Of a DNA stretch of 33,917 nt, positions 1 to 6,247 are shown in pieces. Source of the DNA: Streptomyces diastatochromogenes (GTDB lineage: Bacteria; Actinomycetota; Actinomycetes; Streptomycetales; Streptomycetaceae); assembly GCA_001550305.1 (NCBI GenBank), contig LRTP01000554.1, forward strand, positions 1-33,917, in the 5' to 3' direction. A program made the translations under genes and the position numbers. Below the pieces are notes generated by a model. The model ran no database searches and had not been told where the DNA came from. It was given only the letters and a program-made list of their open reading frames with translations. Every line of letters begins with the position of its first letter. Positions within the stretch are counted from its first letter, which is position 1.

Positions 1-1194
1 GTCGGCGTCAACGGCGCCGACCCCGCGCCGGCGGTCGCTCCGCCGCCCACCCCGGACTCCCCGTCCGGCTGGCGGCCCTGGCGCTTCCGTATGTCGAACG
101 ACGTATGGGGTACGCCCTCCGTCGCGGGCGACCTCGTCTACGTCACCTCCTTCGAGGTCCACGCCCTGGACGTCGCGACCGGCCGCCGCCGCTTCAAGAC
201 GCGGGACGTGGCCTGGTCCATGGCGGTCGCGGACGGCCGTATTCACGCCTCCGACGGCCCCACCCTCTTCGCCCTGAACGCGCGGGAGGGCGCGGACCTG
301 TGGCGACTGTCCACGGACGCCTGGGTGTACTCCCTGAAGGCCGACCGCGGGACCGTCATCACCGGTACGCGCGGGGGCGGCGTACAGGCCTGGGAGGCCT
401 CCAACGGCCAGAAACTCTGGGAGATCACCGGCGCCCAGACCGACTTCGAGTCCCCGGAGGCAGGGCCCGCCGTCCACGACGGCACGGTGTACGTCTGGAA
501 GGACGCCCGGCTGCGTGCCCTGGAGGCCCGTACGGGTGAGGAGCGGTGGTCGTACCCGATCGGCGACGCGGCGTCGTGCGGGGGCGTACCCGTACGGATC
601 ACCTCCGCCCCCGACGGCTACGTCTACATCTCCGCGGGCACCCGCGTCCTCGCCGTCGACGTCGCCGGCGGGCACGTGCGCTGGCACTTCGAGGCCCCCG
701 CGGTCTTCCTCTCGCCGCCGACCTTCGTGCCGGGCCCCGCGGTCACGGGAGGCGGCGTCTACCTCGCCGACTACCTCGGCACGGTGTACGCCCTCGACGC
801 GACGGACGGTCGCGACCGCTGGCGCATCGCGACCGAGGCCCGCTCCTCGATCGATCCCGTCCTGGTCGCGGCCGGCCACGTCCACGTCGGCAGCGGCAAG
901 GGGTTGTACACCCTCGACGCGGTCACCGGCACCCCGAAGTGGCGCTTCCAGGCCGGGGGCGACCTCGTGGGCGCGCCAGCGGTCGCCGAGGGCCGCATCC
1001 ACTTCGGCTCCACGGACCATCTCCTCTACACCCTGAAGGCGGACGACGGGCGGCTTCGGTGGAAGCTGGCGACGGGTGGGGAGATCACCGGTGCGCCGGT
1101 GGTCAAGGACGGGGTGGTGTACGCGTGCAGCAAGGACCGGTGCGTGTACGCGCTGGACGCGGAGAAGGGGACGGGCACGGCCCGCACGACGTAG
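1..1194 (+). CDS. afsK: AfsK, C-terminal PQQ-like beta-propeller part (5' end outside window)
   Basis: The reading frame is open from base 1 and stops with TAG at 1192-1194, so about 397 C-terminal residues are present. They form roughly nine repeats of the PQQ/quinoprotein propeller type (pattern V.dG.vY......ALDa.tG...W), for example at the blades containing VYALDATDGRDRW and LYTLDAVTGTPKW. The stretch before the propeller is Pro/Ala rich, as in a linker after a kinase domain. In Streptomyces AfsK is a membrane-associated Ser/Thr kinase whose C-terminal propeller acts as sensor; it phosphorylates AfsR. The identification as AfsK rests on the propeller and on afsS and afsR lying nearby. The kinase domain itself is not visible. 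An internal ATG at 91 is not the start. The gene is convergent with the crotonase gene, and a 20-bp-stem hairpin separates the two. Confidence 0.85.
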   Translation, partial: VGVNGADPAPAVAPPPTPDSPSGWRPWRFRMSNDVWGTPSVAGDLVYVTSFEVHALDVATGRRRFKTRDVAWSMAVADGRIHASDGPTLFALNAREGADLWRLSTDAWVYSLKADRGTVITGTRGGGVQAWEASNGQKLWEITGAQTDFESPEAGPAVHDGTVYVWKDARLRALEARTGEERWSYPIGDAASCGGVPVRITSAPDGYVYISAGTRVLAVDVAGGHVRWHFEAPAVFLSPPTFVPGPAVTGGGVYLADYLGTVYALDATDGRDRWRIATEARSSIDPVLVAAGHVHVGSGKGLYTLDAVTGTPKWRFQAGGDLVGAPAVAEGRIHFGSTDHLLYTLKADDGRLRWKLATGGEITGAPVVKDGVVYACSKDRCVYALDAEKGTGTARTT

Positions 1195-1212
1195 AGGTGA
1201 CCGGGTCTGTTC

Positions 1213-1268
1213 TTCGTCTGCGGGGCGGTGGGAACTGCGCGCCAAGCCCCCACCGCCCCGCAGACGAA
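1213..1268. terminator. 20-bp perfect hairpin between convergent afsK and crotonase genes
   Basis: Bases 1213-1232 are perfectly complementary to 1249-1268, with a 16-nt loop at 1233-1248. The hairpin fills most of the gap between the afsK stop (1194) and the crotonase stop codon (1269-1271), so it can terminate transcription from both sides. There is no U-tract, as is common in Streptomyces. The loop sequence AACTGCGCGCCAAGCC recurs beside the terminator near 33820. Confidence 0.85.
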
Positions 1269-2051
1269 TCACCGCACCCGGAACCCGTTCGGGCGGCGTG
1301 CGGAGAACAACTCCGTCTGTCGGGCCGGGGGCAGGTTGCCCAGGGCGATGAGGTGCGGCGCCTGGGCGAAAGCGTGGGCGCGGGCGGCCTCGTGGGCCGC
1401 CCACAGGGCGCGGACGGTGCCCTGCACCCCCTCGGAGGGGTAGCCGGCGATCACCGTGGCACAACGGACGGCGGCCTCCAACGCACCGCCGGGCGGGGTG
1501 AGTTCGGACACCCATCCGATCTCGTACGCCCGCCGCGCGGACATCCGTTCGGCGTTCCCCATGAGTGCCATCCGCGCCGCCTCCCCGTACGGCATCCGGT
1601 GCGCCGCGTACACGGACTCGTACGCGCTGACCATGCCGTACGTCGTGTGCGGGTCGAAGAAGGTGGCGGTCTCGTCGGCGACGACGAACTCCGCCTCCCC
1701 GAGGAGGTAGAAGGCCCCTCCGCACGCCATCCCGCACACGGCCGCGACGACCGGTTTCCACAGGTCGTTGGCCTTCGGGCCGATGCGCAGGAGCGGGTCG
1801 TCCACCATGTAGGGGGAGGTGGGCTGGGGGGTTTCGGTGGCGCGGTCGAGGCCGGTGGAGAAGGCCCGTTCGCCCGCGCCCGTGAGGACGACGGCCCGTA
1901 CCGAGTCGTCGAAGCGCAACGCCCGCCAGACGGCGGAGAGTTCGGACGCCAGGGCCTCGTCGATGGCGTTCAGCTTCTCCGGGCGGTCCAGGGTCAGGAC
2001 CGCGACGCCCGTGTCCTTGTCGGTCGCGATCCGCAGCGCGCCGCCGTTCAC
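1269..2051 (-). CDS. Crotonase (enoyl-CoA hydratase/isomerase) family protein with atypical active site
   Basis: A 260-residue protein of normal crotonase length. N-terminal VAVLTLDRPEKLNAID and the oxyanion-hole segment AFSTGLD are typical of the family, followed by the second oxyanion segment GMACGGAFYLLGEAEF. The GTG start at 2051-2049 overlaps the stop of the DUF35 gene in a GTGA tetranucleotide, indicating translational coupling in the thiolase-DUF35-crotonase operon. By eye alignment both classical catalytic glutamates are missing: the GGxxE position reads GGAFY, and the PE position of the next helix reads PH. It may therefore catalyse isomerisation, hydrolysis or C-C cleavage of a CoA ester rather than hydration. 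Family assignment is firm; the reaction is unknown. Confidence 0.88.
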   Translation of the reverse strand: MNGGALRIATDKDTGVAVLTLDRPEKLNAIDEALASELSAVWRALRFDDSVRAVVLTGAGERAFSTGLDRATETPQPTSPYMVDDPLLRIGPKANDLWKPVVAAVCGMACGGAFYLLGEAEFVVADETATFFDPHTTYGMVSAYESVYAAHRMPYGEAARMALMGNAERMSARRAYEIGWVSELTPPGGALEAAVRCATVIAGYPSEGVQGTVRALWAAHEAARAHAFAQAPHLIALGNLPPARQTELFSARRPNGFRVR

Positions 2052-2479
2052 GACCGGCCGTCCAGAACCCACTGCGGCAGCCCCTCCCCGCCGAACACCA
2101 CCCGTACCCGCGCTCCGATCCGGATCCGGTCCGGGGGGAAGGAGCCGAGCGGGGCGCCCGGCGCCGTGACCAGGTTGCCGACCAGCCGGATGTGCGGGGC
2201 CTCGGCGAGTTCGACGACGATCGCGTTGTACGGGGCCAGGGCCGCGTACGCCGGGAGCAGCGGCGGGTGCGGGACGACGTACGACCAGACGCGGCCCAGT
2301 CCGCTCATCCGCCGCCACTCGCTGCCGAAGGACCGGCAGTGGGGACAGCAGGGGCGGGGCGGGAAGCGCAGCTCGCCGCAGTCGGCGCACGCCTGGATCC
2401 GTAGCTCGCCCTGGGCGGCGTACCCCCAGAAGGGTGCGCCGTCGTCGTCGAGGACGGGGGTGAGAAGGGGCTCGGTCAT
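2048..2479 (-). CDS. DUF35 OB-fold/zinc-ribbon protein, thiolase partner
   Basis: A 143-residue protein with an N-terminal rubredoxin-like zinc ribbon (C31-x2-C34 and C45-x2-C48, in CADCGEL and CCPHC) followed by an OB-fold that contains VWSYVVPHPPL and the charged C-terminal IRIGARVRVVF. This is the ChsH2-C-terminal/DUF35 family, members of which bind thiolase-like lipid-transfer proteins and are needed for their activity. The gene starts 9 nt after the thiolase stop and overlaps the crotonase start, so all three are probably one transcript. Here DUF35 is a stand-alone chain and not fused to a MaoC hydratase. Its partner is inferred from adjacency. Confidence 0.9.
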   Translation of the reverse strand: MTEPLLTPVLDDDGAPFWGYAAQGELRIQACADCGELRFPPRPCCPHCRSFGSEWRRMSGLGRVWSYVVPHPPLLPAYAALAPYNAIVVELAEAPHIRLVGNLVTAPGAPLGSFPPDRIRIGARVRVVFGGEGLPQWVLDGRS

Positions 2480-2488
2480 CTCGGCTCC

Positions 2489-3637
2489 TCAGTTCCTCAG
2501 CAGGATCGCGGAGGTGGGGACGCCCTCCCCCGCCGTGACCAGGCAGGTGGCGGCCCCGGGGACCTGGGCGGTGCTCGTGCCGCGCAACTGCTTCACGCCC
2601 TCGTTGATGAGGTTGAAGCCGTGGACGTACGCCTCGCTGAGCCCGCCCCCGCCGGTGTTGAGGGGCAGCCGGCCCCCGATCTCCAGGGCGCCGCCCTCCG
2701 TGTAGGCCGCGCCCTCGCCGCGTCCGCAGAAGCCGTAGCCCTCCAGGGAGAGCGGGATCAGGGGGGTGAAGGCGTCGTAGATCTGGGCCACGTCGACGTC
2801 GTCCGGGGTGAAGTCGGCGTGTTTCCAGAGGTGCCGGGCGGCGGTCCAGGCGGGGCCTGTGAGTGGGTCGTCGTTCCAGTAGTTGACCATGCCGTGGTGC
2901 TGGGCGGGCAGGCCCTGGGCGGCGGAGTGGACGTAGACGGGGCGCTGCCGGCAGTCCCGGGCGCGCTCCGCGGACACGATCACACAGGCCAACGCGCCGT
3001 CCGTCTCCAGGCAGTTGTCGAAGAGGCAGAGGGGTTCGCTGATCCAGCGGGAGGTCATGTACATCTCGCGGGTCAGCGGGCGCTCGTACATCATCGCGGC
3101 GGGGTTCTGGTTGGCGCGGTTGCGGCAGGCGAGGGCGACGTTGAAGAGGTGGTCGCGGGTGGCGCCGTACTCGTGCATGTAGCGGCGGGCCAGCATGCCT
3201 ATCTCGTCGGCCGGTCTGAGCAGCCCGAAGGGGCGGGTCCACTGGGCGGGCGTGGGGAGCTGGACGGCGGTGTTCTTCCACGGCCTGGGCCCGCTGCCGC
3301 GCTTGCGCGACCGCCAGGCCACGCCCACCGTCGCCTGTCCGGTGGCGACGGCGGCGGCGAGATGCGCGACGGTGGCGCAGGAGCCGCCGCCGCCGTAGCC
3401 CACCTTGCTGAAGAAGGTGAGATCGCCGAGGCCGACCGCCTTGGCGACCTCCACCTCGTCGGTCTCCTCCATGGTGTAGGAGGCGAGCCCGTCGACTTCG
3501 GAGGGCGCGATTCCGGCGTCGTCGAGGGCGGCGAGGATCGCTCGGCAGGCCAAGGTCCTCTCGGAATCGGGGAGTTGCTTGGCGAAGGGGGTCTGTCCGA
3601 TGCCGACGACGGCGGTGGCGTCCTTGATCCCCGGCAT
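2489..3637 (-). CDS. Thiolase-like lipid-transfer protein (SCP-x/Ltp family)
   Basis: A 382-residue thiolase-fold protein. The N-terminal VVGIGQTPFAK and the glycine-rich GYGGGGSCATVAHL (Cys87 at the nucleophile position of thiolases) mark the first half. The C-terminal NTGGGGLSEAYVHGFN replaces the usual GGHPxGxxG loop and is typical of the lipid-transfer/Ltp subgroup. Such proteins work with DUF35 partners as beta-ketothiolases or, in steroid side-chain breakdown, as retro-aldolases. Here a DUF35 gene follows directly. The first gene of the operon, it is divergent from the acyl-CoA ligase; an operator-like CTGAC-N5-GTCAG site lies 30 nt upstream of its ATG. A GGAGGTGCACCC segment just before the ATG provides a ribosome binding site. 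Confidence 0.9.
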   Translation of the reverse strand: MPGIKDATAVVGIGQTPFAKQLPDSERTLACRAILAALDDAGIAPSEVDGLASYTMEETDEVEVAKAVGLGDLTFFSKVGYGGGGSCATVAHLAAAVATGQATVGVAWRSRKRGSGPRPWKNTAVQLPTPAQWTRPFGLLRPADEIGMLARRYMHEYGATRDHLFNVALACRNRANQNPAAMMYERPLTREMYMTSRWISEPLCLFDNCLETDGALACVIVSAERARDCRQRPVYVHSAAQGLPAQHHGMVNYWNDDPLTGPAWTAARHLWKHADFTPDDVDVAQIYDAFTPLIPLSLEGYGFCGRGEGAAYTEGGALEIGGRLPLNTGGGGLSEAYVHGFNLINEGVKQLRGTSTAQVPGAATCLVTAGEGVPTSAILLRN

Positions 3638-3666
3638 GGGTGCACCTCCACGGAAGGGCCCGACTG

Positions 3667-3681
3667 CTGACAGGCCGTCAG
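3667..3681 (-). promoter_or_regulatory. Operator-like inverted repeat, copy 1 (CTGAC-N5-GTCAG)
   Basis: Perfect inverted repeat, CTGACAGGCCGTCAG on the plus strand. On the minus strand it reads CTGACGGCCTGTCAG, matching the GG-containing consensus in the direction of the thiolase operon, whose start codon is 30 nt away. The binding protein is unknown; TetR-type binding is inferred from the form. Confidence 0.75.
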
Positions 3682-3693
3682 GCTACAGCTAAT

Positions 3694-3708
3694 CTGACGG
3701 GTAGTCAG
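3694..3708 (+). promoter_or_regulatory. Operator-like inverted repeat, copy 2
   Basis: CTGACGGGTAGTCAG, a perfect 5-bp inverted repeat around a 5-bp centre, 31 nt upstream of the acyl-CoA ligase ATG. It shares AATCTGACGG and TAGTCAG with copy 5 before the second LLM gene. With copy 1 it forms a pair in the divergent promoter region, one per gene. Confidence 0.8.
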
Positions 3709-3739
3709 CTAGTGGGTTCGTGGCTACGGGAGGCGTGAG

Positions 3740-5335
3740 ATGCGCGGAGACCTGGAATGGGGCAGCATCCCGGGGCTGATGCGGTCGGCGGCGACGCGCT
3801 TCGCGGAGCGCGAGGCCGTCGTCGAGGGCCGTACGCGGATCTCCTACGCTGAGTTGGGCGCCCGCGTCGAACGTGCGGCGGCGGCCTGCCTCGCGAACGG
3901 CGTGCGGCTCGGCGACCGGGTCGCCATCTGGGCGCCGAACACCCTGGACTGGATCGTCTCCGCCCTCGGCGCGGTGTCGGCGGGCGCGGTGCTCGTCCCG
4001 CTCAACACCCGCTTCAAGGGCGCCGAGGCGGCGTACGTGCTGTCCCGGAGCCGCGCGCGGCTGCTGTTCGTGACGGGGACGTTCCTGGGGACGTCGTACG
4101 TGGCGTCGCTGCGACGGGCTGCGGGGGAGAGCGCGGAGGAGGAGGGCGTCGGAGACGGCCCCCTCCCCGGACTCCCGCACCTCGAACAGGTGGTGGTACT
4201 CGCGGACGACGCCCCCGCCGACTTCCGCACCTGGAAGGACTTCCTGGCGGACGGGGAGGGTGTCGGGGCGGCGGAGGTGCGGGATCGGGCGTCAGCCGTG
4301 CCGGGATCGGCGCCGTCGGACATCGTCTTCACCTCGGGCACGACGGGCCGGCCCAAGGGCGCGGTGATCACGCACGAGCAGAGCCTGCGGGCGTACGAGG
4401 TGTGGTGCGAGCTGGCCGGTCTGCGCCGGGAGGACCGCTACCTGATCGTGAACCCCTTCTTCCACACCTTCGGCTACAAGGCCGGGGTGCTCGCCTGTCT
4501 GATGCGGGGCGCGACGATGATCCCGCAGCCGGTGTTCGACGTGGACACGGTGCTGGCGAACATCGCGTCCGAGCGGGTCACGGTCCTGCCGGGCCCGCCG
4601 ACCCTCCACCAGTCCCTCCTCGACCACCCGGCGCGGGCGTCGTACGACCTGTCGACGCTGCGTCTGGTGGTCACGGGAGCGGCCGTGGTCCCCCTCCGCC
4701 TGGTGGAACGCCTGCGCACCGAACTGGGCGTGGAGACGGTCCTGACCGCGTACGGCCTCTCGGAGGCCAGCGGATTCGTGACGATGTGCCGCCGGGGCGA
4801 CCCGGCGTCGGTGATCGCGTCGACCTCGGGCCGGGCCATCCCGGGCGTGGAGGTACGCGTGGAGGCGCCCACGGGTACCCCGGGCGAGGTGCTGGTCCGC
4901 GGCTTCAACGTGATGCGGGGCTACTTCGAGGACGCCGAGGAGACCGCCCGCGTCCTCACCCCGGACGGCTGGTTGCGCACCGGCGACGTGGGCGTCCTGG
5001 ACCCGGCGGGCAACCTTCGCATCACCGACCGCATCAAGGACATGTTCATCGTCGGCGGCTTCAACGCCTACCCCGCTGAGATAGAACAGCTCCTCGGCCT
5101 CCACCCCGACATCGCGGACGTGGCGGTCATCGGCGTACCGGACGACCGCCTGGGCGAGGTCGGCAAGGCGTATGTCGTACGGCGGGAGGGTTCCGTCCTC
5201 ACCTCCGACGACCTCATCGCCTGGTCCCGCCGCGAGATGGCGAACTACAAGGTCCCGCGGGCGGTGGAATTCGTACGGGAGCTGCCGCGGAACGCGAGCG
5301 GGAAGGTGGTGAAGGGGGAGCTGCGGGGACGGTGA
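3740..5335 (+). CDS. Acyl-CoA ligase, FadD3-like AMP-forming family
   Basis: A 531-residue ANL-superfamily enzyme that activates a carboxylic acid to its CoA thioester through an acyl-adenylate. Visible motifs are the P-loop-like FTSGTTGRPKGAV near 197-209, YGLSEASGF near 335, the hinge region GDVGVLDPAGNLRITDRIKD, and the catalytic lysine K522 in NASGKVVKGEL. GGGAGG lies 7 nt before the ATG at 3740. A FadD3-like assignment (a family that includes ligases for alicyclic steroid-derived acids) comes from overall resemblance only, and the substrate cannot be read from sequence. It is divergent from the thiolase operon, and a CTGACGGNNNGTCAG element sits directly upstream. Confidence 0.9.
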   Translation: MRGDLEWGSIPGLMRSAATRFAEREAVVEGRTRISYAELGARVERAAAACLANGVRLGDRVAIWAPNTLDWIVSALGAVSAGAVLVPLNTRFKGAEAAYVLSRSRARLLFVTGTFLGTSYVASLRRAAGESAEEEGVGDGPLPGLPHLEQVVVLADDAPADFRTWKDFLADGEGVGAAEVRDRASAVPGSAPSDIVFTSGTTGRPKGAVITHEQSLRAYEVWCELAGLRREDRYLIVNPFFHTFGYKAGVLACLMRGATMIPQPVFDVDTVLANIASERVTVLPGPPTLHQSLLDHPARASYDLSTLRLVVTGAAVVPLRLVERLRTELGVETVLTAYGLSEASGFVTMCRRGDPASVIASTSGRAIPGVEVRVEAPTGTPGEVLVRGFNVMRGYFEDAEETARVLTPDGWLRTGDVGVLDPAGNLRITDRIKDMFIVGGFNAYPAEIEQLLGLHPDIADVAVIGVPDDRLGEVGKAYVVRREGSVLTSDDLIAWSRREMANYKVPRAVEFVRELPRNASGKVVKGELRGR

Positions 5336-5387
5336 GGCTCGGGCCGCCTGCCCAGGCGTGATCCGACAGGGACGAGGGCCGCGCGGG

Positions 5388-5750
5388 TCATTCCCGGACG
5401 AGGGACTGCCGGGCGACGGCGTGGACGGCGTGGATCTCGTCCATGGCGGCACGCCAGACGGGGGCGTTCCGGTCGGTGGTCCGAGCCGCGTGCTCGGCAG
5501 CGCGCAATCGCGCTGCCAGCGCCGGGTTCCTGGCGATCTCCACCGCGACGGCCCACGTCTCGAGGAACTGGACGATCGGCCCGAGGCGGTCCGTGGCCGC
5601 GGCGAGCGCGATCGCCTCGTCCTTGTCGCGCTCCATCTCGGCGAGCCGGTGGGGCGCGACCTGCGCCAGAGCACACCGGAGGGCGGCCGGCGTCCGCTCG
5701 GGCCGTGTGATGCCGGGCCCGCCGGGCTGCGCGTGCTGTGCGGTCATCAT
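5388..5750 (-). CDS. DUF6247-like hypothetical protein
   Basis: A 120-residue, Ala-rich, mainly helical soluble protein with no signal peptide or membrane segment. It starts with tandem ATGs (5750 and 5747) behind a strong ribosome site, GGGGGAGG. The frame continues upstream without a good start, but the ribosome site decides 5750. It follows afsS on the same strand behind a strong 15-bp hairpin, so it is probably transcribed separately or by read-through. Its sequence, for example LAEMERDKDEAIALA and PVWRAAMDEIHAVHAVA, resembles small actinobacterial DUF6247 proteins of unknown role that often sit near short toxin-like genes. No function is proposed. It converges with the acyl-CoA ligase gene. 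Confidence 0.75.
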   Translation of the reverse strand: MMTAQHAQPGGPGITRPERTPAALRCALAQVAPHRLAEMERDKDEAIALAAATDRLGPIVQFLETWAVAVEIARNPALAARLRAAEHAARTTDRNAPVWRAAMDEIHAVHAVARQSLVRE

Positions 5751-5784
5751 GATCCTCCCCCGGTGAATCCGGCCCTGGACACAC

Positions 5785-5825
5785 ATCGGCCGCGGCGGCT
5801 CCCCCTCCGCGCCGCCGCGGCCGAT
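5785..5825 (-). terminator. 15-bp perfect hairpin after afsS
   Basis: Bases 5785-5799 are perfectly complementary to 5811-5825, with an 11-nt loop. It lies 36 nt after the afsS stop codon and before the DUF6247 ribosome site on the minus strand, so it is a likely afsS terminator. Confidence 0.8.
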
Positions 5826-5860
5826 CCCCGTGTGGTGTAAGTCCGCCCCCCCGGTGGGAC

Positions 5861-6031
5861 TTAGACCGGCTCGTCCGTGGCGTGGACGTTGTCCGTGGTG
5901 GCGTCGCCGGTCTCGGCCGGGGCGATCGGGTTCTTGCCGGCGAGGGGCTCGGTGGTCGCGTGGACGTTGTCCGTGGTGGCCGTGGGCTCGTCGGTGGCGT
6001 GGACGTTGTCGGTGCTGTTGGTGTCGGTCAT
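5861..6031 (-). CDS. afsS: AfsS, small repeat protein ('sigma-like protein')
   Basis: A 56-residue ORF with a clear ribosome site (GGGGAG, 8 nt before the ATG). It contains three near-identical repeats: STDNVHATDEP (6-16), TTDNVHATTEP (19-29) and TTDNVHATDEP (46-56). AfsS of S. coelicolor is a 63-residue protein encoded just after afsR and built from T-x-x-D-N-H-type repeats; it stimulates actinorhodin and undecylprodigiosin production. The position directly downstream of afsR on the same strand and the DN-H repeats make this the afsS ortholog. The repeat here is a variant, with a Val between Asn and His. No signal peptide or enzyme motif is visible. Paired AfsR-type boxes lie about 185-200 bp upstream. 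Confidence 0.85.
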   Translation of the reverse strand: MTDTNSTDNVHATDEPTATTDNVHATTEPLAGKNPIAPAETGDATTDNVHATDEPV

Positions 6032-6082
6032 GACTGGCTCCCCTGCAGTTCTTCGATGCGGTAGGGCGGTAAGGCGTAAAGC

Positions 6083-6120
6083 GCCCGCCCGGCAACTCCC
6101 CCGAGGGCCGCCGGGCGGGC
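6083..6120 (-). terminator. 11-bp hairpin in the afsR-afsS gap
   Basis: GCCCGCCCGGC at 6083-6093 pairs perfectly with GCCGGGCGGGC at 6110-6120; the loop is 16 nt. It may terminate the afsR transcript or form structure in the afsS leader. The sequence cannot decide between the two. Confidence 0.5.
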
Positions 6121-6215
6121 ACTTCTGGGCCGGTTCACCTTAGAGGTGCGGCCGACTGTCATCCCGTCTGCCCCCCGACGCGACGGATCGACTCGTTGAG
6201 AGTGCCGGGCGGCGA

Positions 6216-6232
6216 TAAACGAATGATGAACG
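6216..6232 (-). promoter_or_regulatory. AfsR/PhoP-type direct repeat upstream of afsS
   Basis: On the minus strand CGTTCA (6232-6227) and CGTTTA (6221-6216) recur with an 11-bp period; read one base in, they are GTTCATC and GTTTATC, the PhoP-box form. AfsR is known to activate afsS in S. coelicolor by binding 11-bp-spaced repeats of this kind, and PhoP competes for the same site. They lie just past the afsR stop and upstream of afsS. A convincing -10 box at the expected distance was not found. Confidence 0.7.
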
Positions 6233-6247
6233 CGCAGGCGCACGCTC

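Noticed and set aside
546..2705. Long plus-strand frame spanning afsK's end and the crotonase region
   Set aside because: It crosses a strong hairpin and two genes with recognisable products in other frames.
5345..5358. CGCCTG-CC-CAGGCG as terminator between the ligase and DUF6247 genes
   Set aside because: The stem is only 5-6 bp with a 2-4-nt loop, too weak to call.
5861..6031. The three-repeat peptide as a peptide-pheromone or RiPP precursor read by the TPR regulator next to it
   Set aside because: The location just after afsR and the DN-H repeat identify AfsS. There is no signal peptide, protease site or modifying enzyme.
6028..6243. 71-codon frame on the minus strand before afsS
   Set aside because: No ribosome site or family resemblance; it covers the AfsR-type boxes and a hairpin, so it is better read as promoter and leader.
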